A DNA stretch of 64,000 nt from Limnobacter litoralis. Its GTDB lineage: Bacteria; Pseudomonadota; Gammaproteobacteria; Burkholderiales; Burkholderiaceae_B. Shown here piece after piece: positions 8,356 to 18,011 of this stretch. The first letter of the stretch is position 1, and the number at the start of each line of letters is the position of its first letter. Under the pieces are notes generated by a model. That model ran no database searches, was not told where the DNA came from, and saw only the letters and a list, made by a program, of their open reading frames with translations. The position numbers and the translations under genes were made by a program. The DNA lies in the NCBI RefSeq assembly GCF_030160455.1, contig NZ_BSOJ01000015.1, positions 310,001 through 374,000 on the forward strand. The letters are read 5' to 3'.

Positions 8356-11300
8356 ATGTTGTCACATTTTACTTCTTCTTTCGCGGTCGAACCTGGCCAC
8401 AGGCTCACCTTGGCGCATCCGCCCGGCAGTGCCGATTCTTTTTTGTTGGCGCAGCTTCTGCAAAGTACCACCACTGCAGGCAAGCTGAATGTGGTGGTCT
8501 GCGCAAAAACGCATGACGCCACCCGGCTACTGGAAGAAATCAAGCTGTTCGCCCCCGAACTGCGCGTGCATTACCTGCCCGATTGGGAAACCCTGCCTTA
8601 TGACAGCTTGTCGGCACACCAAGACCTCGTTTCTGAACGACTGGCCACGCTGTACCAACTTCAACAAGGCGATCTGGACGTGTTGCTGGTGGCAGCCAGC
8701 ACCGCCATTCAACGCCTGGCACCGCCCGCCTTTCTGGCAAGCACCACATTCTTCTTCAAAACCGGCGAAAAAATCAATGAAGCCAAGCTGCGCGAGCAGT
8801 TGACCACAGCGGGTTACAGCCATGTGTCACAGGTCATGAGCCCGGGTGAATACAGTGTTCGAGGCGGAATTATCGACCTGTTCCCGACGGGCACGGTTCT
8901 GCCCTTCAGACTCGATCTGTTCGACAATGAAATCGAATCCATCAAGACATTCGATGTGGATTCTCAACGAAGCCTCTACCCAGTGCGCGAGATGCGATTG
9001 TTGCCCGGCCGTGAATATCCACTGGACGAGCAAGCCCGCGCGCGCTTCCGAAGCGCCTGGCGAGAGCGCTTTGAAGGCGACCCATCCCGAGTCTCCATCT
9101 ATCGCGACATGGGCAACGGTGTGGCCAGCGCGGGCATTGAATACTACCTACCCCTGTTTTTTGAACAAACGGCCACGCTGGCCGACTACCTGCCCAAACG
9201 CGAAACGGTGCTGGTGCAACACGGTGCGGTCGATGACGCGCTGCAAACCTTCTGGGAAGAAACACGCCAGCGACACCAATTTCTCAGTAAGGACATTGAG
9301 CGCCCCATACTGAGCCCGGCTGAAATTTACCTGTCGGCTGAACTGTTTTTTTCCCTGTTCAATCAGGCTGCACGGGTCAACCTTTCAGGTGCCAAAAGCG
9401 CCATGGTGCCCGAGTATTGCGGCGTCGCATTGCCCGACCTGTCGGCTGAGCGCCGCGCAGAGAATCCGCTGCACAAGCTGAAATCCTTTCTGGAACAGAA
9501 GCCTGGCTACCAGCAAATCGTGATGCTTGCGCCCAGCGAAGGGCGCAAAGAAACGCTGCTGCAATACCTCAATGAACATGGTTTAAAGCCCGCGACTTAC
9601 GCCACATTACAAGAGGCCGTCAATTCGGGCGAAGCCTTTTGCATGGCCACTGCCACGCTGGACACAGGCTTTGGAATCCTCCACAAACACGACCCGCGAA
9701 TTGCGCTGATTACCGAATCAGAGCTGTTTGCCACGGCAGCACCACGCAGAAAGAACGGACGTCGCCAGGAACGGCAGAGCAATGTCGAATCCATGATTCG
9801 GGACCTGTCCGAGCTGAAGCCGGGCGACCCGGTTGTGCATCAGCAACATGGCATCGGGCGCTACCAGGGCCTGACCACGATGGATCTGGGTGAAGGCGCC
9901 TCTGAATTTCTGCACTTGAACTACGCCAACGGATCCAATCTATTCGTTCCGGTGTCCCAATTGCACGTCATTTCCCGCTACAGCGGCGCTGACCCCGACA
10001 ATGCACCACTGCACGCATTGGGTTCCGGCCAATGGGAAAAAGCGCGAAACAAAGCGGCCAAGATGGTGCGTGACACGGCGGCTGAATTGCTCAACCTGTA
10101 TGCGCGACGTGCATTGCGCAAAGGCCATGAATTCAAGCTCAACGCCAACCACTACGAGGCCTTTGTTGAAAAATTTGGCTTTGAAGAAACAGCCGATCAG
10201 GCCGCAGCCATCAATGCCGTGATCGGCGACATGCTGTCACCCCGCCCCATGGACCGGCTTGTCTGTGGTGACGTCGGTTTTGGAAAAACAGAGGTTGCCT
10301 TGCGCGCCGCATTTGTCAGTGTGATGGATGGCAAACAGGTCGTTTTACTGTCACCCACTACCTTGTTGGCTGAACAGCACTTTCAGACCTTCTCCGACCG
10401 TTTTTCTGATTGGCCGGTCAAAGTGGTTGAATTGTCGCGATTCAAGTCGCCCAAGGAAATTCGCGAAGCCATCGACCTGATCAACTCAGGAAAAGCGGAC
10501 ATCATCATCGGCACGCACAAGGTGCTGTCATCCGACATCGAGTTTTCACGACTGGGTCTGGTCATTATCGACGAGGAGCACCGCTTTGGCGTGCGCCAGA
10601 AAGAGGCCCTGAAAAACCTGCGCGCCGAGGTGGACGTGCTGGCCTTGACCGCGACCCCCATTCCGCGAACCCTGGCCATGAGCATGGAAGGCATACGCGA
10701 CTTTTCAGTGATCGCCACCGCGCCACAGCGGCGCTTGTCCATCAAAACCTTCGTACGCCGTGAAACGGACAGCGTGATCCGTGAGGCCATTTTGCGCGAG
10801 CTGAAGCGCGGCGGGCAGGTTTACTACCTGCACAACGAGGTGGACACCATCGAAAACCGCAAGGAAGCACTCGAGAAAATTCTGCCTGAAGCCCGAATTG
10901 CAATCGCCCACGGCCAAATGCCTGAGCGCGATCTTGAGCGGGTGATGCGCGATTTTTATCACCAGCGCTTCAATGTTTTGTTGTGCACCACCATCATCGA
11001 AACCGGCATCGACGTACCCACGGCCAACACCATCGTGATCCATCGGGCCGACAAGTTTGGTTTGGCACAGTTGCATCAATTGCGGGGCCGTGTGGGTCGC
11101 TCCCATCATCAGGCCTACGCCTACCTGATGGTCAACAATGAAGAGGGGCTCACCAAAAATGCGGGCCGTCGCCTGGAGGCGATCACCATGATGGAAGACC
11201 TTGGCAGCGGCTTCTACCTGGCCATGCATGACCTGGAAATCCGGGGTGCGGGTGAAGTGCTGGGTGCCAACCAAAGCGGCAATGTGCATGAAGTGGGCTT

Positions 11301-11826
11301 TCAAATGTACACCGACATGCTGAACCACGCCGTGCGCAGCTTGAAGTCTGGAAAGGAACCCGACCTGACTGCACCACTGAACGCCACCGTTGAAATCAAT
11401 TTGCACACCCCCGCCTTATTGCCCGAAAGCTATTGCACCGACGTGCACGAAAGGCTTACGCTGTACAAAAGGCTGGCCAGCACCGAAACAATGGATGACA
11501 TCAGCGACATGCAAGAGGCCCTGATCGACCGGTTCGGCAAGCTGCCCGAAGAAACCAAAGCCCTGCTGGAAACACATCGCATCCGGATACTGGCAAAGCC
11601 GTTGGGTGTACAAAAGATTGACAGCTCCACAGAGGCCACGGTCGTTCAGTTTGAGCCCAATGCCAATGTTGATGCTGCAAAAATCATTCAATTGATCCAG
11701 AAAGAGCGCGACTACAAACTGGCAGGCCCTGACAAACTGCGCATCAACAAGCGCATTGAAAATCTGAGTGATCGGGTCACCATGATGAAAAACCTGATCA
11801 AGCAACTGGCAGGCCAGCCTGCCTGA
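8356..11826 (+). CDS. mfd: Transcription-repair coupling factor Mfd
   Basis: DNA translocase that removes stalled RNA polymerase at lesions and recruits UvrA. Order of parts: UvrB-like N-terminal domains (LPDWETLPYD; SPGEYSVRGGIIDLFP), the RNA-polymerase-interacting domain around PGDPVVHQQHGIGRYQGL, then RecG-like helicase lobes with Walker A in GDVGFGKTEVA (about residue 638) and DEEH (about 739), ATPIPRTLAMS, and the RRVGRS-type box GRVGRSHHQAYAYL, followed by the C-terminal D7 domain. The ATG at 8356 gives 1156 residues, close to E. coli (1148). The open frame extends 84 codons further upstream over ispD, but those codons have no family counterpart. serB follows 25 bp downstream. Confidence 0.97.
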   Translation: MLSHFTSSFAVEPGHRLTLAHPPGSADSFLLAQLLQSTTTAGKLNVVVCAKTHDATRLLEEIKLFAPELRVHYLPDWETLPYDSLSAHQDLVSERLATLYQLQQGDLDVLLVAASTAIQRLAPPAFLASTTFFFKTGEKINEAKLREQLTTAGYSHVSQVMSPGEYSVRGGIIDLFPTGTVLPFRLDLFDNEIESIKTFDVDSQRSLYPVREMRLLPGREYPLDEQARARFRSAWRERFEGDPSRVSIYRDMGNGVASAGIEYYLPLFFEQTATLADYLPKRETVLVQHGAVDDALQTFWEETRQRHQFLSKDIERPILSPAEIYLSAELFFSLFNQAARVNLSGAKSAMVPEYCGVALPDLSAERRAENPLHKLKSFLEQKPGYQQIVMLAPSEGRKETLLQYLNEHGLKPATYATLQEAVNSGEAFCMATATLDTGFGILHKHDPRIALITESELFATAAPRRKNGRRQERQSNVESMIRDLSELKPGDPVVHQQHGIGRYQGLTTMDLGEGASEFLHLNYANGSNLFVPVSQLHVISRYSGADPDNAPLHALGSGQWEKARNKAAKMVRDTAAELLNLYARRALRKGHEFKLNANHYEAFVEKFGFEETADQAAAINAVIGDMLSPRPMDRLVCGDVGFGKTEVALRAAFVSVMDGKQVVLLSPTTLLAEQHFQTFSDRFSDWPVKVVELSRFKSPKEIREAIDLINSGKADIIIGTHKVLSSDIEFSRLGLVIIDEEHRFGVRQKEALKNLRAEVDVLALTATPIPRTLAMSMEGIRDFSVIATAPQRRLSIKTFVRRETDSVIREAILRELKRGGQVYYLHNEVDTIENRKEALEKILPEARIAIAHGQMPERDLERVMRDFYHQRFNVLLCTTIIETGIDVPTANTIVIHRADKFGLAQLHQLRGRVGRSHHQAYAYLMVNNEEGLTKNAGRRLEAITMMEDLGSGFYLAMHDLEIRGAGEVLGANQSGNVHEVGFQMYTDMLNHAVRSLKSGKEPDLTAPLNATVEINLHTPALLPESYCTDVHERLTLYKRLASTETMDDISDMQEALIDRFGKLPEETKALLETHRIRILAKPLGVQKIDSSTEATVVQFEPNANVDAAKIIQLIQKERDYKLAGPDKLRINKRIENLSDRVTMMKNLIKQLAGQPA

Positions 11827-11851
11827 ACCCACACACGCCGGAGAATCTGCC

Positions 11852-12715
11852 ATGAGCCGACTCGTTTTAACCTCACCACGACTGGAAAAACACAGCGTGT
11901 TGGAGGCACTGGAAGCCCTTCAATTGCCCACGCTTGGCGTTGAAGTCAAACACAACCGATACGTCTGCGAACTCCCAGAGGCCGTTACGCTGACCGCCAC
12001 TTTGTTGCAAGAGGTGCTCAAGCCCGTCGCAATGACTCACGAGTTTGATTACGCGCTGCTTGAATCGCAAGTGAATGCTGACCAGTTCAAGTTGCTCGCC
12101 ATGGACATGGACAGCACGCTGATTACCATTGAATGCATCGACGAGATTGCCGATTTCGTGGGCAAGAAAAAGGAAGTGTCCGAAATCACTGAGGCTGCCA
12201 TGCGCGGTGAAATTGCAGACTTTACAGAAAGTCTGACCCGCCGGGTCGCCTTGTTGCGGGGTGTACCGGAAAGTGCATTGGACGCTGTTTACAACGAACG
12301 ACTGCGCCTTTCACCCGGTGCAGAAAACCTGCTGGCTTTCGCCCGAACAAACGGATGGAAGACCTTGCTCGTGTCGGGTGGATTCACTTTTTTCACAGAC
12401 AAGCTGAAAGCACGGCTTGGGCTGGACTACACCCGCGCCAACACACTCGAGATTGTGGATGGTCACCTGACCGGCAAGGTGCTAGGCCCCATCATCGACG
12501 GGCAAGCCAAAATGGAAACCGTGCAAGAAACCTGCACGCAGATGGGCATTGACAGCCGCCGGTCCATTGTGATGGGCGACGGTGCCAACGATCTGAAAAT
12601 GATGTCTATTTCAGGCGCCAGCGTGGCATTCAGGGCCAAGCCCGCGGTGCAGCTGCAGACTGATTACTGCATCAACTTCGGTGGGCTTGACACTGTTTGC
12701 CAGTGGCTGATTTGA
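11852..12715 (+). CDS. serB: Phosphoserine phosphatase
   Basis: HAD-family phosphatase completing serine synthesis. The nucleophile motif is AMDMDSTLITIECIDEIAD (HAD motif I, DxDxT/S; about residue 88), SGGFTFFTDKLKARLG is motif II, and VMGDGANDLKM carries motifs III/IV. It is 287 residues with a short N-terminal ACT-like segment, slightly shorter than E. coli SerB. A GGAGA ribosome-binding site precedes the ATG. It is read with mfd. Its stop lies one base from the end of the convergent bktB gene, so there is no room for a separate terminator between the two. Confidence 0.95.
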   Translation: MSRLVLTSPRLEKHSVLEALEALQLPTLGVEVKHNRYVCELPEAVTLTATLLQEVLKPVAMTHEFDYALLESQVNADQFKLLAMDMDSTLITIECIDEIADFVGKKKEVSEITEAAMRGEIADFTESLTRRVALLRGVPESALDAVYNERLRLSPGAENLLAFARTNGWKTLLVSGGFTFFTDKLKARLGLDYTRANTLEIVDGHLTGKVLGPIIDGQAKMETVQETCTQMGIDSRRSIVMGDGANDLKMMSISGASVAFRAKPAVQLQTDYCINFGGLDTVCQWLI

Positions 12716-12716
12716 A

Positions 12717-13898
12717 TTACATCCGCTCAAAAATGGCGGCAATGCCCTGACCACCACCAATGCACATGGTAACCAGCGCATAACGGCCCTGAATGCGCTG
12801 CAATTCATAAAGCGCCTTAACTGTGATGATGGCACCCGTGGCACCAATGGGGTGACCAATTGAAATGCCCGAGCCATTGGGGTTTACCTTGGCAGGGTCA
12901 AGGCCCAGCGTCTTGGTCACTGCGCAGGCCTGCGCCGCAAAGGCTTCATTGGCTTCGATCACATCCATGTCGGCAACGGTCAACCCAGCCTTGGCCAGTG
13001 CCTTTTGCGTGGCTGACACCGGGCCAATGCCCATCAGTGTGGGTTCAACACCTGTGTTGGCGTAGGCCACCAAACGGGCCAGTGGCTTTGCACCTGCCTT
13101 GGCAGCGGCTTCTTTTTCCATCAACACCACGGCGCCTGCACCATCGTTCAAGCCAGATGCGTTACCCGCAGTCACAGTACCTTCTTTCTGGAACACGGCG
13201 CGCAGCTTGGCCATGCCTTCCAGGGTTGCGTCACCACGCACATGTTCATCGGTGTCAAACACGGCCACGCCTTTGCGGGTTTTCACCTCGATCGGCAGAA
13301 TCTGGCTCTTGAAATAGCCCTGTGCGATCGCATTGGCAGCGCGCTTGTGGCTTTCAACCGCCAAAGCGTCCTGGTCTTCACGGGTAATGCCGTATTCTTT
13401 GGCCACGTTTTCAGCGGTCACACCCATGTGGATGGTGTGGAACGGGTCATGCAATGCACCCACCATCATGTCGATGCCCTTCATGTCACCCATGCGCGCA
13501 CCCCAACGGGCGCTGGGCAGAATGTAGGGCGCACGGCTCATGCTTTCAGCGCCACCACCCACAGCCACATCGCAATCGCCCAGCATAATCGCCTGTGCTG
13601 CGGTCACAATGGCTTGCAAGCCAGAACCGCACAGGCGGTTCAATGTGAGTGCAGGCGTCGTCTTGTCCAGACCGCCTTCAATGGCTGCCACTCGGGCCAG
13701 ATACATGTCACGCGGCTCTGAGTTCACCACATGACCAAACACCACATGCCCTACGGATTCAGGGGCCACATTTGCACGGGCTACCGCTTCTTTCAGCACC
13801 ATGGCGCCCATCTGGGTTGGTGAAAAATCTTTCAGGCTTCCACCAAAATCACCCACGGCGGTTCTCACACCGCTTACTACCACCACTTCACGTGTCAT
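12717..13898 (-). CDS. bktB: Beta-ketothiolase, BktB type
   Basis: Thiolase that condenses acetyl-CoA with acetyl- or propionyl-CoA. The nucleophilic cysteine lies in LNRLCGSGLQAI, the catalytic histidine in SIGHPIGATGA and the second cysteine in TMCIGGGQGIAAIF. The sequence matches my memory of Cupriavidus BktB far better than that of PhaA, including MTREVVVVSGVRTA at the start, EPRDMYLARVAA and GALHDPFHTIHMGVTAENVAKEYGI. BktB provides C5 monomers for copolymer PHA in that organism. The ATG at 13898 has AGGAG upstream; a TTG at 13904 would add two residues. It stands alone upstream of serB, separated from phaCAB by rimO and phaR. Confidence 0.9.
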   Translation of the reverse strand: MTREVVVVSGVRTAVGDFGGSLKDFSPTQMGAMVLKEAVARANVAPESVGHVVFGHVVNSEPRDMYLARVAAIEGGLDKTTPALTLNRLCGSGLQAIVTAAQAIMLGDCDVAVGGGAESMSRAPYILPSARWGARMGDMKGIDMMVGALHDPFHTIHMGVTAENVAKEYGITREDQDALAVESHKRAANAIAQGYFKSQILPIEVKTRKGVAVFDTDEHVRGDATLEGMAKLRAVFQKEGTVTAGNASGLNDGAGAVVLMEKEAAAKAGAKPLARLVAYANTGVEPTLMGIGPVSATQKALAKAGLTVADMDVIEANEAFAAQACAVTKTLGLDPAKVNPNGSGISIGHPIGATGAIITVKALYELQRIQGRYALVTMCIGGGQGIAAIFERM

Positions 13899-13971
13899 TT
13901 TCAATCTCCTTCAAGTCAAATCAATCCAGTCGGACGCATTCCAATTGCGCCTCTGTTTGCTTGTTTACCCC

Positions 13972-15336
13972 TCAACCTTGCAATTGGCCCCACAAATCGT
14001 GCTCGTCACAATCGTCGATCACAACCGAAACAAAATCGCCCACCTTAGGGCGCTTAGCGGAATCTTCTGGCATGGGAACAAACACATTGCCGTCGATTTC
14101 AGGTGCGTCAGCAGCGCTACGCGCCACGATACCTTCGTCGTCGGTTTCGTCCACCAACACCTGCAACACCTTGCCCAGTTTGGCCTGATTCCGCTTCAGG
14201 CTGATTTCTTCCTGAAGGGCCATCAGTCGTGCCCGGCGCTCTTCTTTGACCTCTTCCGGCACAGGGTCGGGCAAATTGTTGGCCACGGCCCCCTCCACGG
14301 GTGAATACGCAAAAACGCCGACTCGGTCCAGTTCCGCTTCAGCGATGAAATCCAACAGGTGCTCGAACTCAGCCTCTGTTTCACCCGGGAAGCCTGTGAT
14401 AAACGTGCTGCGCAAGGTAATGTCTGGGCAAATTGCACGCCACGCGCGAATGCGTTCGATGTTGCGCTCGCCGCTGGCGGGGCGCTTCATGCGTTTTAGT
14501 ACATCCGGGTGCGAATGCTGAAACGGGATGTCCAGATACGGCAAAACCTTGCCTTCTGCCATCAATGGCACCACATGATCCACATGCGGATAAGGGTACA
14601 CATAGTGCATGCGCACCCAAATGCCCAAATCGCCCAGTTCACGGGCCAGTTCCAGAAACTGGGTCTTGACTGGCCGTCCATTGACAAAATCAGTGCGGTA
14701 TTTGAGGTCAACCCCGTAGGCCGAGGTGTCCTGGCTGACCACCAGCAATTCTTTTACACCGCTTTTCTTGAGGCTTTCGGCCTCGCGCATGACCTCACCG
14801 ATTGGCCGCGACACCAGGTCGCCGCGCATACCCGGAATAATGCAGAACGTGCAACGGTGGTTACAACCTTCAGAAATCTTCAAATACGCGTAATGCTTGG
14901 GTGTCAATTTGACACCGTGGTCCGGCACCAGGTCGATAAATGGATCATGCGGCTTCGGCAAGTGTGTGTGAACCGCCTGCATCACTTCTTCCGTGGCGTG
15001 TGGCCCTGTCACTGCCAGCACCTTGGGATGCAGGGTCGTGATCAGGTTTTTGCCCTCGTCACCGTTTTTCGCCCCCAAACAACCCGTCACAATCACTTTG
15101 CCATTTTCAGCGATGGCCTCTCCAATGGCGTCCAGACTTTCCTGAACCGCGCTGTCAATAAAGCCACAGGTGTTGACCACGATCAGGTCAGCCCCCTGAT
15201 ATTCGGGCGCCACCTCATAGCCCTCCACCTTGAGTTGGGTCAAGATCCGCTCGGAGTCAACCAGGGCTTTGGGGCATCCCAAAGAAACAAAGCCCACACT
15301 GGGTGGGCGCTTGGTGGCGTTTGCGTTGTTTTGCAT
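13972..15336 (-). CDS. rimO: Ribosomal protein S12 methylthiotransferase
   Basis: Radical-SAM enzyme that methylthiolates Asp88 (E. coli numbering) of ribosomal protein S12. The N-terminal UPF0004 domain holds three cysteines for one cluster ([29 protein letters not shown]); the radical-SAM cluster is [11 protein letters not shown] at about residue 158. The C-terminal TRAM domain (about the last 65 residues) ends with the family-typical HDLWG. Length 454. It begins 9 bp after phaR and is probably co-transcribed, although its function is unrelated to PHB. Confidence 0.95.
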   Translation of the reverse strand: MQNNANATKRPPSVGFVSLGCPKALVDSERILTQLKVEGYEVAPEYQGADLIVVNTCGFIDSAVQESLDAIGEAIAENGKVIVTGCLGAKNGDEGKNLITTLHPKVLAVTGPHATEEVMQAVHTHLPKPHDPFIDLVPDHGVKLTPKHYAYLKISEGCNHRCTFCIIPGMRGDLVSRPIGEVMREAESLKKSGVKELLVVSQDTSAYGVDLKYRTDFVNGRPVKTQFLELARELGDLGIWVRMHYVYPYPHVDHVVPLMAEGKVLPYLDIPFQHSHPDVLKRMKRPASGERNIERIRAWRAICPDITLRSTFITGFPGETEAEFEHLLDFIAEAELDRVGVFAYSPVEGAVANNLPDPVPEEVKEERRARLMALQEEISLKRNQAKLGKVLQVLVDETDDEGIVARSAADAPEIDGNVFVPMPEDSAKRPKVGDFVSVVIDDCDEHDLWGQLQG

Positions 15337-15345
15337 GTTGGCCTG

Positions 15346-15918
15346 TTACTTTTTTGTAGGGTCGGGTTTGTTTTTGGATGAGGGATCTGTACCGGGAAAC
15401 CCGAAATTGCCAAACAAGCTGCGCGTCTGCTCCTGGAACTGGTCCTGCATCTGCACAAACATGTTTTTGCTTTGATCGATGTAATTGCTCATCATGGACT
15501 GAATGACGGGCGTCTGAACGCTCATGAACTGTGACCACAGTTCGGGGTTGGCAAATTGCTTGCCATCCACCATGTTTTTGCCCTGATCCTGAAAACTGCC
15601 CTGGATGTCCATGAAGGCCTGCAGGTTTTTCTCAAGAAAAGTGCCCATGATGCTTTGCATGGCATTGCCATAGAATCGAATGATCTGCGACAACATGCTG
15701 GAAGTGAAAATGGGCGAACCCGCCGTTTCTTCTTCAAGGATGATCTGCAACAAAATGCTGCGGGTCAGGTCTTCACCGCTTTTGGCGTCCAACACTTGAA
15801 AGGCTTCATTGTCGAGAACCAACTGCTTGACGTCGCCCAAGGTGATGTAGCTGCTGGTTTGGGTGTCGTAAAGTCGGCGGTTTGGGTATTTTTTAATGAG
15901 TCGGTTCGCGTCTGTCAT
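15346..15918 (-). CDS. phaR: Polyhydroxyalkanoate synthesis repressor PhaR
   Basis: DNA-binding repressor that also binds PHB granules and controls phasin and PHA genes. The N-terminal PHB/PHA accumulation regulator domain is RLIKKYPNRRLYDTQTSSY followed by ITLGDVKQLV, then two repeats of the PHB_acc region with LLQIILEEE and SQIIRFYGNAMQ. The tail is rich in glutamine and phenylalanine and probably binds granules. 190 residues. Two inverted copies of a TGTTGC-N3-GCAC motif lie 26-65 bp upstream of the start (15944-15983), suggesting autoregulation. Confidence 0.95.
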   Translation of the reverse strand: MTDANRLIKKYPNRRLYDTQTSSYITLGDVKQLVLDNEAFQVLDAKSGEDLTRSILLQIILEEETAGSPIFTSSMLSQIIRFYGNAMQSIMGTFLEKNLQAFMDIQGSFQDQGKNMVDGKQFANPELWSQFMSVQTPVIQSMMSNYIDQSKNMFVQMQDQFQEQTRSLFGNFGFPGTDPSSKNKPDPTKK

Positions 15919-15943
15919 GCCTCTTCTTCTCTTTTACAAGTCG

Positions 15944-15983
15944 TTGTTGCACCGCACATGAAATTCACGTGCAGTGCAACATC
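15944..15983. promoter_or_regulatory. Probable PhaR operator, double inverted site
   Basis: Two copies of one motif lie head to head: TTGTTGCACCGCACATGAAA at 15944-15963 and, on the minus strand, GATGTTGCACTGCACGTGAA at 15964-15983. They form an inverted repeat of 17-bp arms with two mismatches (15946-15980). The same motif occurs upstream of phaC (19891-19910). TGC-rich operators are known for PhaR. A terminator for phaB is less likely since no T-run follows on the minus strand. Confidence 0.6.
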
Positions 15984-16028
15984 ATACCGCCTTTTTCGAA
16001 CTTGTTCGCGCAAATGGAATTTGCACGC

Positions 16029-16772
16029 TCAACCCATGTGCAAACCACCATTGACCGAGAAGTCTGCACCTGTCGAGAAACCGGACTCTTCAGAGGCCAG
16101 CCAGGCGCAAATGGATGCAATTTCCTCAGGCGTACCCAAGCGTTTCACAGGAATGGTTGCGACAATTTTTTCGAGCACTTCAGGGCGAATGGCCCGAACC
16201 ATGTCAGTCCCAATGTAGCCGGGCGACACGGTGTTCACAGTCACTCCTTTTGAGGCGACTTCTTGTGCCAAAGCCATCGTGAAACCATGCAGGCCGGCCT
16301 TGGCAGTTGAGTAGTTGGTTTGACCAAACTGGCCCTTCTGACCATTCACTGAGGAAATGTTGATGATTCGGCCAAAACCCTGTTCAACCATGCCATCGAT
16401 CACCTGCTTGGTGACGTTGAACAGCGAGTTCAGATTGGTGTCGATGACCGCTTTCCAGTCATCAAGGCTCATTTTGCGGAACATGCCGTCGCGCGTAATA
16501 CCTGCGTTGTTGACCAGCACAGAAATGGTGCCGTGCTCAGCTTTCACTTTGTCAAAAGCGGCCTTGGTGCTCTCCCAATCGCCCACATTGCCTTCGCTGG
16601 CAAACACCTCGTAACCGGCGTTGCGCATTTCACCCAGCCAAGTGTCTTTGCGGGGTGAATTGGGGCCGCAGCCCGCCACCACTTTAAAGCCGTCTTCGCA
16701 CAGTCGTTTACAGATTGAGGTTCCGATGCCACCCATGCCACCGGTGACGTATGCTATTTTTTGAGTACTCAT
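16029..16772 (-). CDS. phaB: Acetoacetyl-CoA reductase
   Basis: NADPH-dependent short-chain dehydrogenase that reduces acetoacetyl-CoA to (R)-3-hydroxybutyryl-CoA. The cofactor loop TGGMGGIGTSI is at residues about 10-20, NNAGITRD follows, and the catalytic Ser-Tyr-Lys set is in NISSVNGQKGQFGQTNYSTAK. The end, GADFSVNGGLHMG, is characteristic of PhaB. 247 residues from the ATG at 16772, which has AGGGA seven bases upstream; a GTG two codons earlier is less likely. Lies 35 bp after phaA in the phaC-phaA-phaB series. Confidence 0.95.
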   Translation of the reverse strand: MSTQKIAYVTGGMGGIGTSICKRLCEDGFKVVAGCGPNSPRKDTWLGEMRNAGYEVFASEGNVGDWESTKAAFDKVKAEHGTISVLVNNAGITRDGMFRKMSLDDWKAVIDTNLNSLFNVTKQVIDGMVEQGFGRIINISSVNGQKGQFGQTNYSTAKAGLHGFTMALAQEVASKGVTVNTVSPGYIGTDMVRAIRPEVLEKIVATIPVKRLGTPEEIASICAWLASEESGFSTGADFSVNGGLHMG

Positions 16773-16807
16773 GTTCACATCCCTATTTTGTTTATGTATT
16801 TAAAAAC

Positions 16808-17986
16808 TTAGCGTGAAACAGCCAAGGCAACACCCATACCGCCGCCAATGCACAAAGAGGCCAGGCCTTTCTTGGCATCGCGCTTGTTCATTTCGTGAAT
16901 CAGGCTGACCAACACGCGGCAACCTGAAGCGCCGATGGGGTGACCCAAAGCAATGGCGCCGCCATTGACGTTGATCTTGCTGGTGTCCCAACCCATTTCC
17001 TTGTTCACTGCACAAGCCTGCGCAGCAAATGCTTCATTGATTTCCATCAGATCCAATTCCGCGGGAGTCCAGCCTGCTTTCTCAAGGCACTTTTTGGAGG
17101 CCGGCACGGGGCCCATTCCCATGATGGTGGGGTCAAGTCCAGCACTGGCATACGCCTGAATCTTGGCCAGAACCGGCAGCCCCAGTTCCTTGGCTTTGGC
17201 GGCACTCATCAACATCACTGCCGCGGCACCGTCATTCAGGCCAGACGCGTTGGCGGCAGTCACCGAGCCATCTTTCTTGAATGCAGGCTTCAGCGCGGTC
17301 ATTTGATCCAGCGTGGCGCCCAACCTTGGAAATTCGTCTGTATCGAACACAACTGGGTCGCCCTTGCGCTGTGGAATGCTCAGCGGAATGATTTCATCCT
17401 TGAATTTCCCCGCCTTGATGGCGGCTTCGGCCTTGTTCTGTGATTTCACCGCAAATTCGTCTTGCTCAGCACGATTCACGCTGTATTTCTCGGCCACGTT
17501 TTCAGCGGTAATACCCATGTGGTACTGGTTGTAGACATCCCACAGACCATCCACGATCATGGTGTCCACCAACTTGGCGTCACCCATGCGGAAGCCATCG
17601 CGGCTGCCCAACATCACATGTGGGGCTGCACTCATGTTTTCCTGACCACCGGCGATCACAATTTCAGCGTCGCCGCAGGCGATGGCTTGCGCGGCCAACA
17701 TCACTGCCTTCAAGCCGGAGCCGCACACCTTGTTGATGGTCAAGGCAGGCACGGAAACAGGCAAACCCGCTTTGATGACCGCCTGACGGGCCGGGTTCTG
17801 GCCAGATCCTGCCGCCAACACTTGACCAAGAATTACTTCAGAAATTTGTTCACCCTTGACGCCGGTTTTCTCCAGCAGGCCTTTGATCACATGCGCACCC
17901 AGTTCAGGTGCTGAAATTTTGGCCAGTGAACCGCCAAACTTGCCAATTGCCGTGCGGCCTGCGGCCACGATTACCACTTCAGTCAT
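16808..17986 (-). CDS. phaA: Acetyl-CoA acetyltransferase
   Basis: Biosynthetic thiolase that condenses two acetyl-CoA into acetoacetyl-CoA, the first step to PHB. The active cysteine is in [12 protein letters not shown] (about residue 89), histidine in [12 protein letters not shown], second cysteine in [12 protein letters not shown]. 392 residues, family length. Located between phaC and phaB on the minus strand with gaps of about 25 and 35 bp, so a phaCAB operon is very likely. The second thiolase at 12717-13898 is a clearly different subfamily. Confidence 0.95.
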   Translation of the reverse strand: MTEVVIVAAGRTAIGKFGGSLAKISAPELGAHVIKGLLEKTGVKGEQISEVILGQVLAAGSGQNPARQAVIKAGLPVSVPALTINKVCGSGLKAVMLAAQAIACGDAEIVIAGGQENMSAAPHVMLGSRDGFRMGDAKLVDTMIVDGLWDVYNQYHMGITAENVAEKYSVNRAEQDEFAVKSQNKAEAAIKAGKFKDEIIPLSIPQRKGDPVVFDTDEFPRLGATLDQMTALKPAFKKDGSVTAANASGLNDGAAAVMLMSAAKAKELGLPVLAKIQAYASAGLDPTIMGMGPVPASKKCLEKAGWTPAELDLMEINEAFAAQACAVNKEMGWDTSKINVNGGAIALGHPIGASGCRVLVSLIHEMNKRDAKKGLASLCIGGGMGVALAVSR

Positions 17987-18011
17987 TTTGTTTTCTCCGT
18001 GTACAGGTTAA

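Noticed and set aside
10705-11406. 233-codon minus-strand frame over mfd
   Set aside because: Covered by the helicase domain of mfd; composition is that of an antisense shadow.
14509-15381. 290-codon plus-strand frame over rimO
   Set aside because: Antisense to rimO with intact motifs; no ribosome site and His/Gln/Val-rich product.
15946-15980. Rho-independent terminator after phaB
   Set aside because: Strong inverted repeat but no T-run on the minus strand; the repeated TGTTGC-N3-GCAC motif makes an operator more likely.
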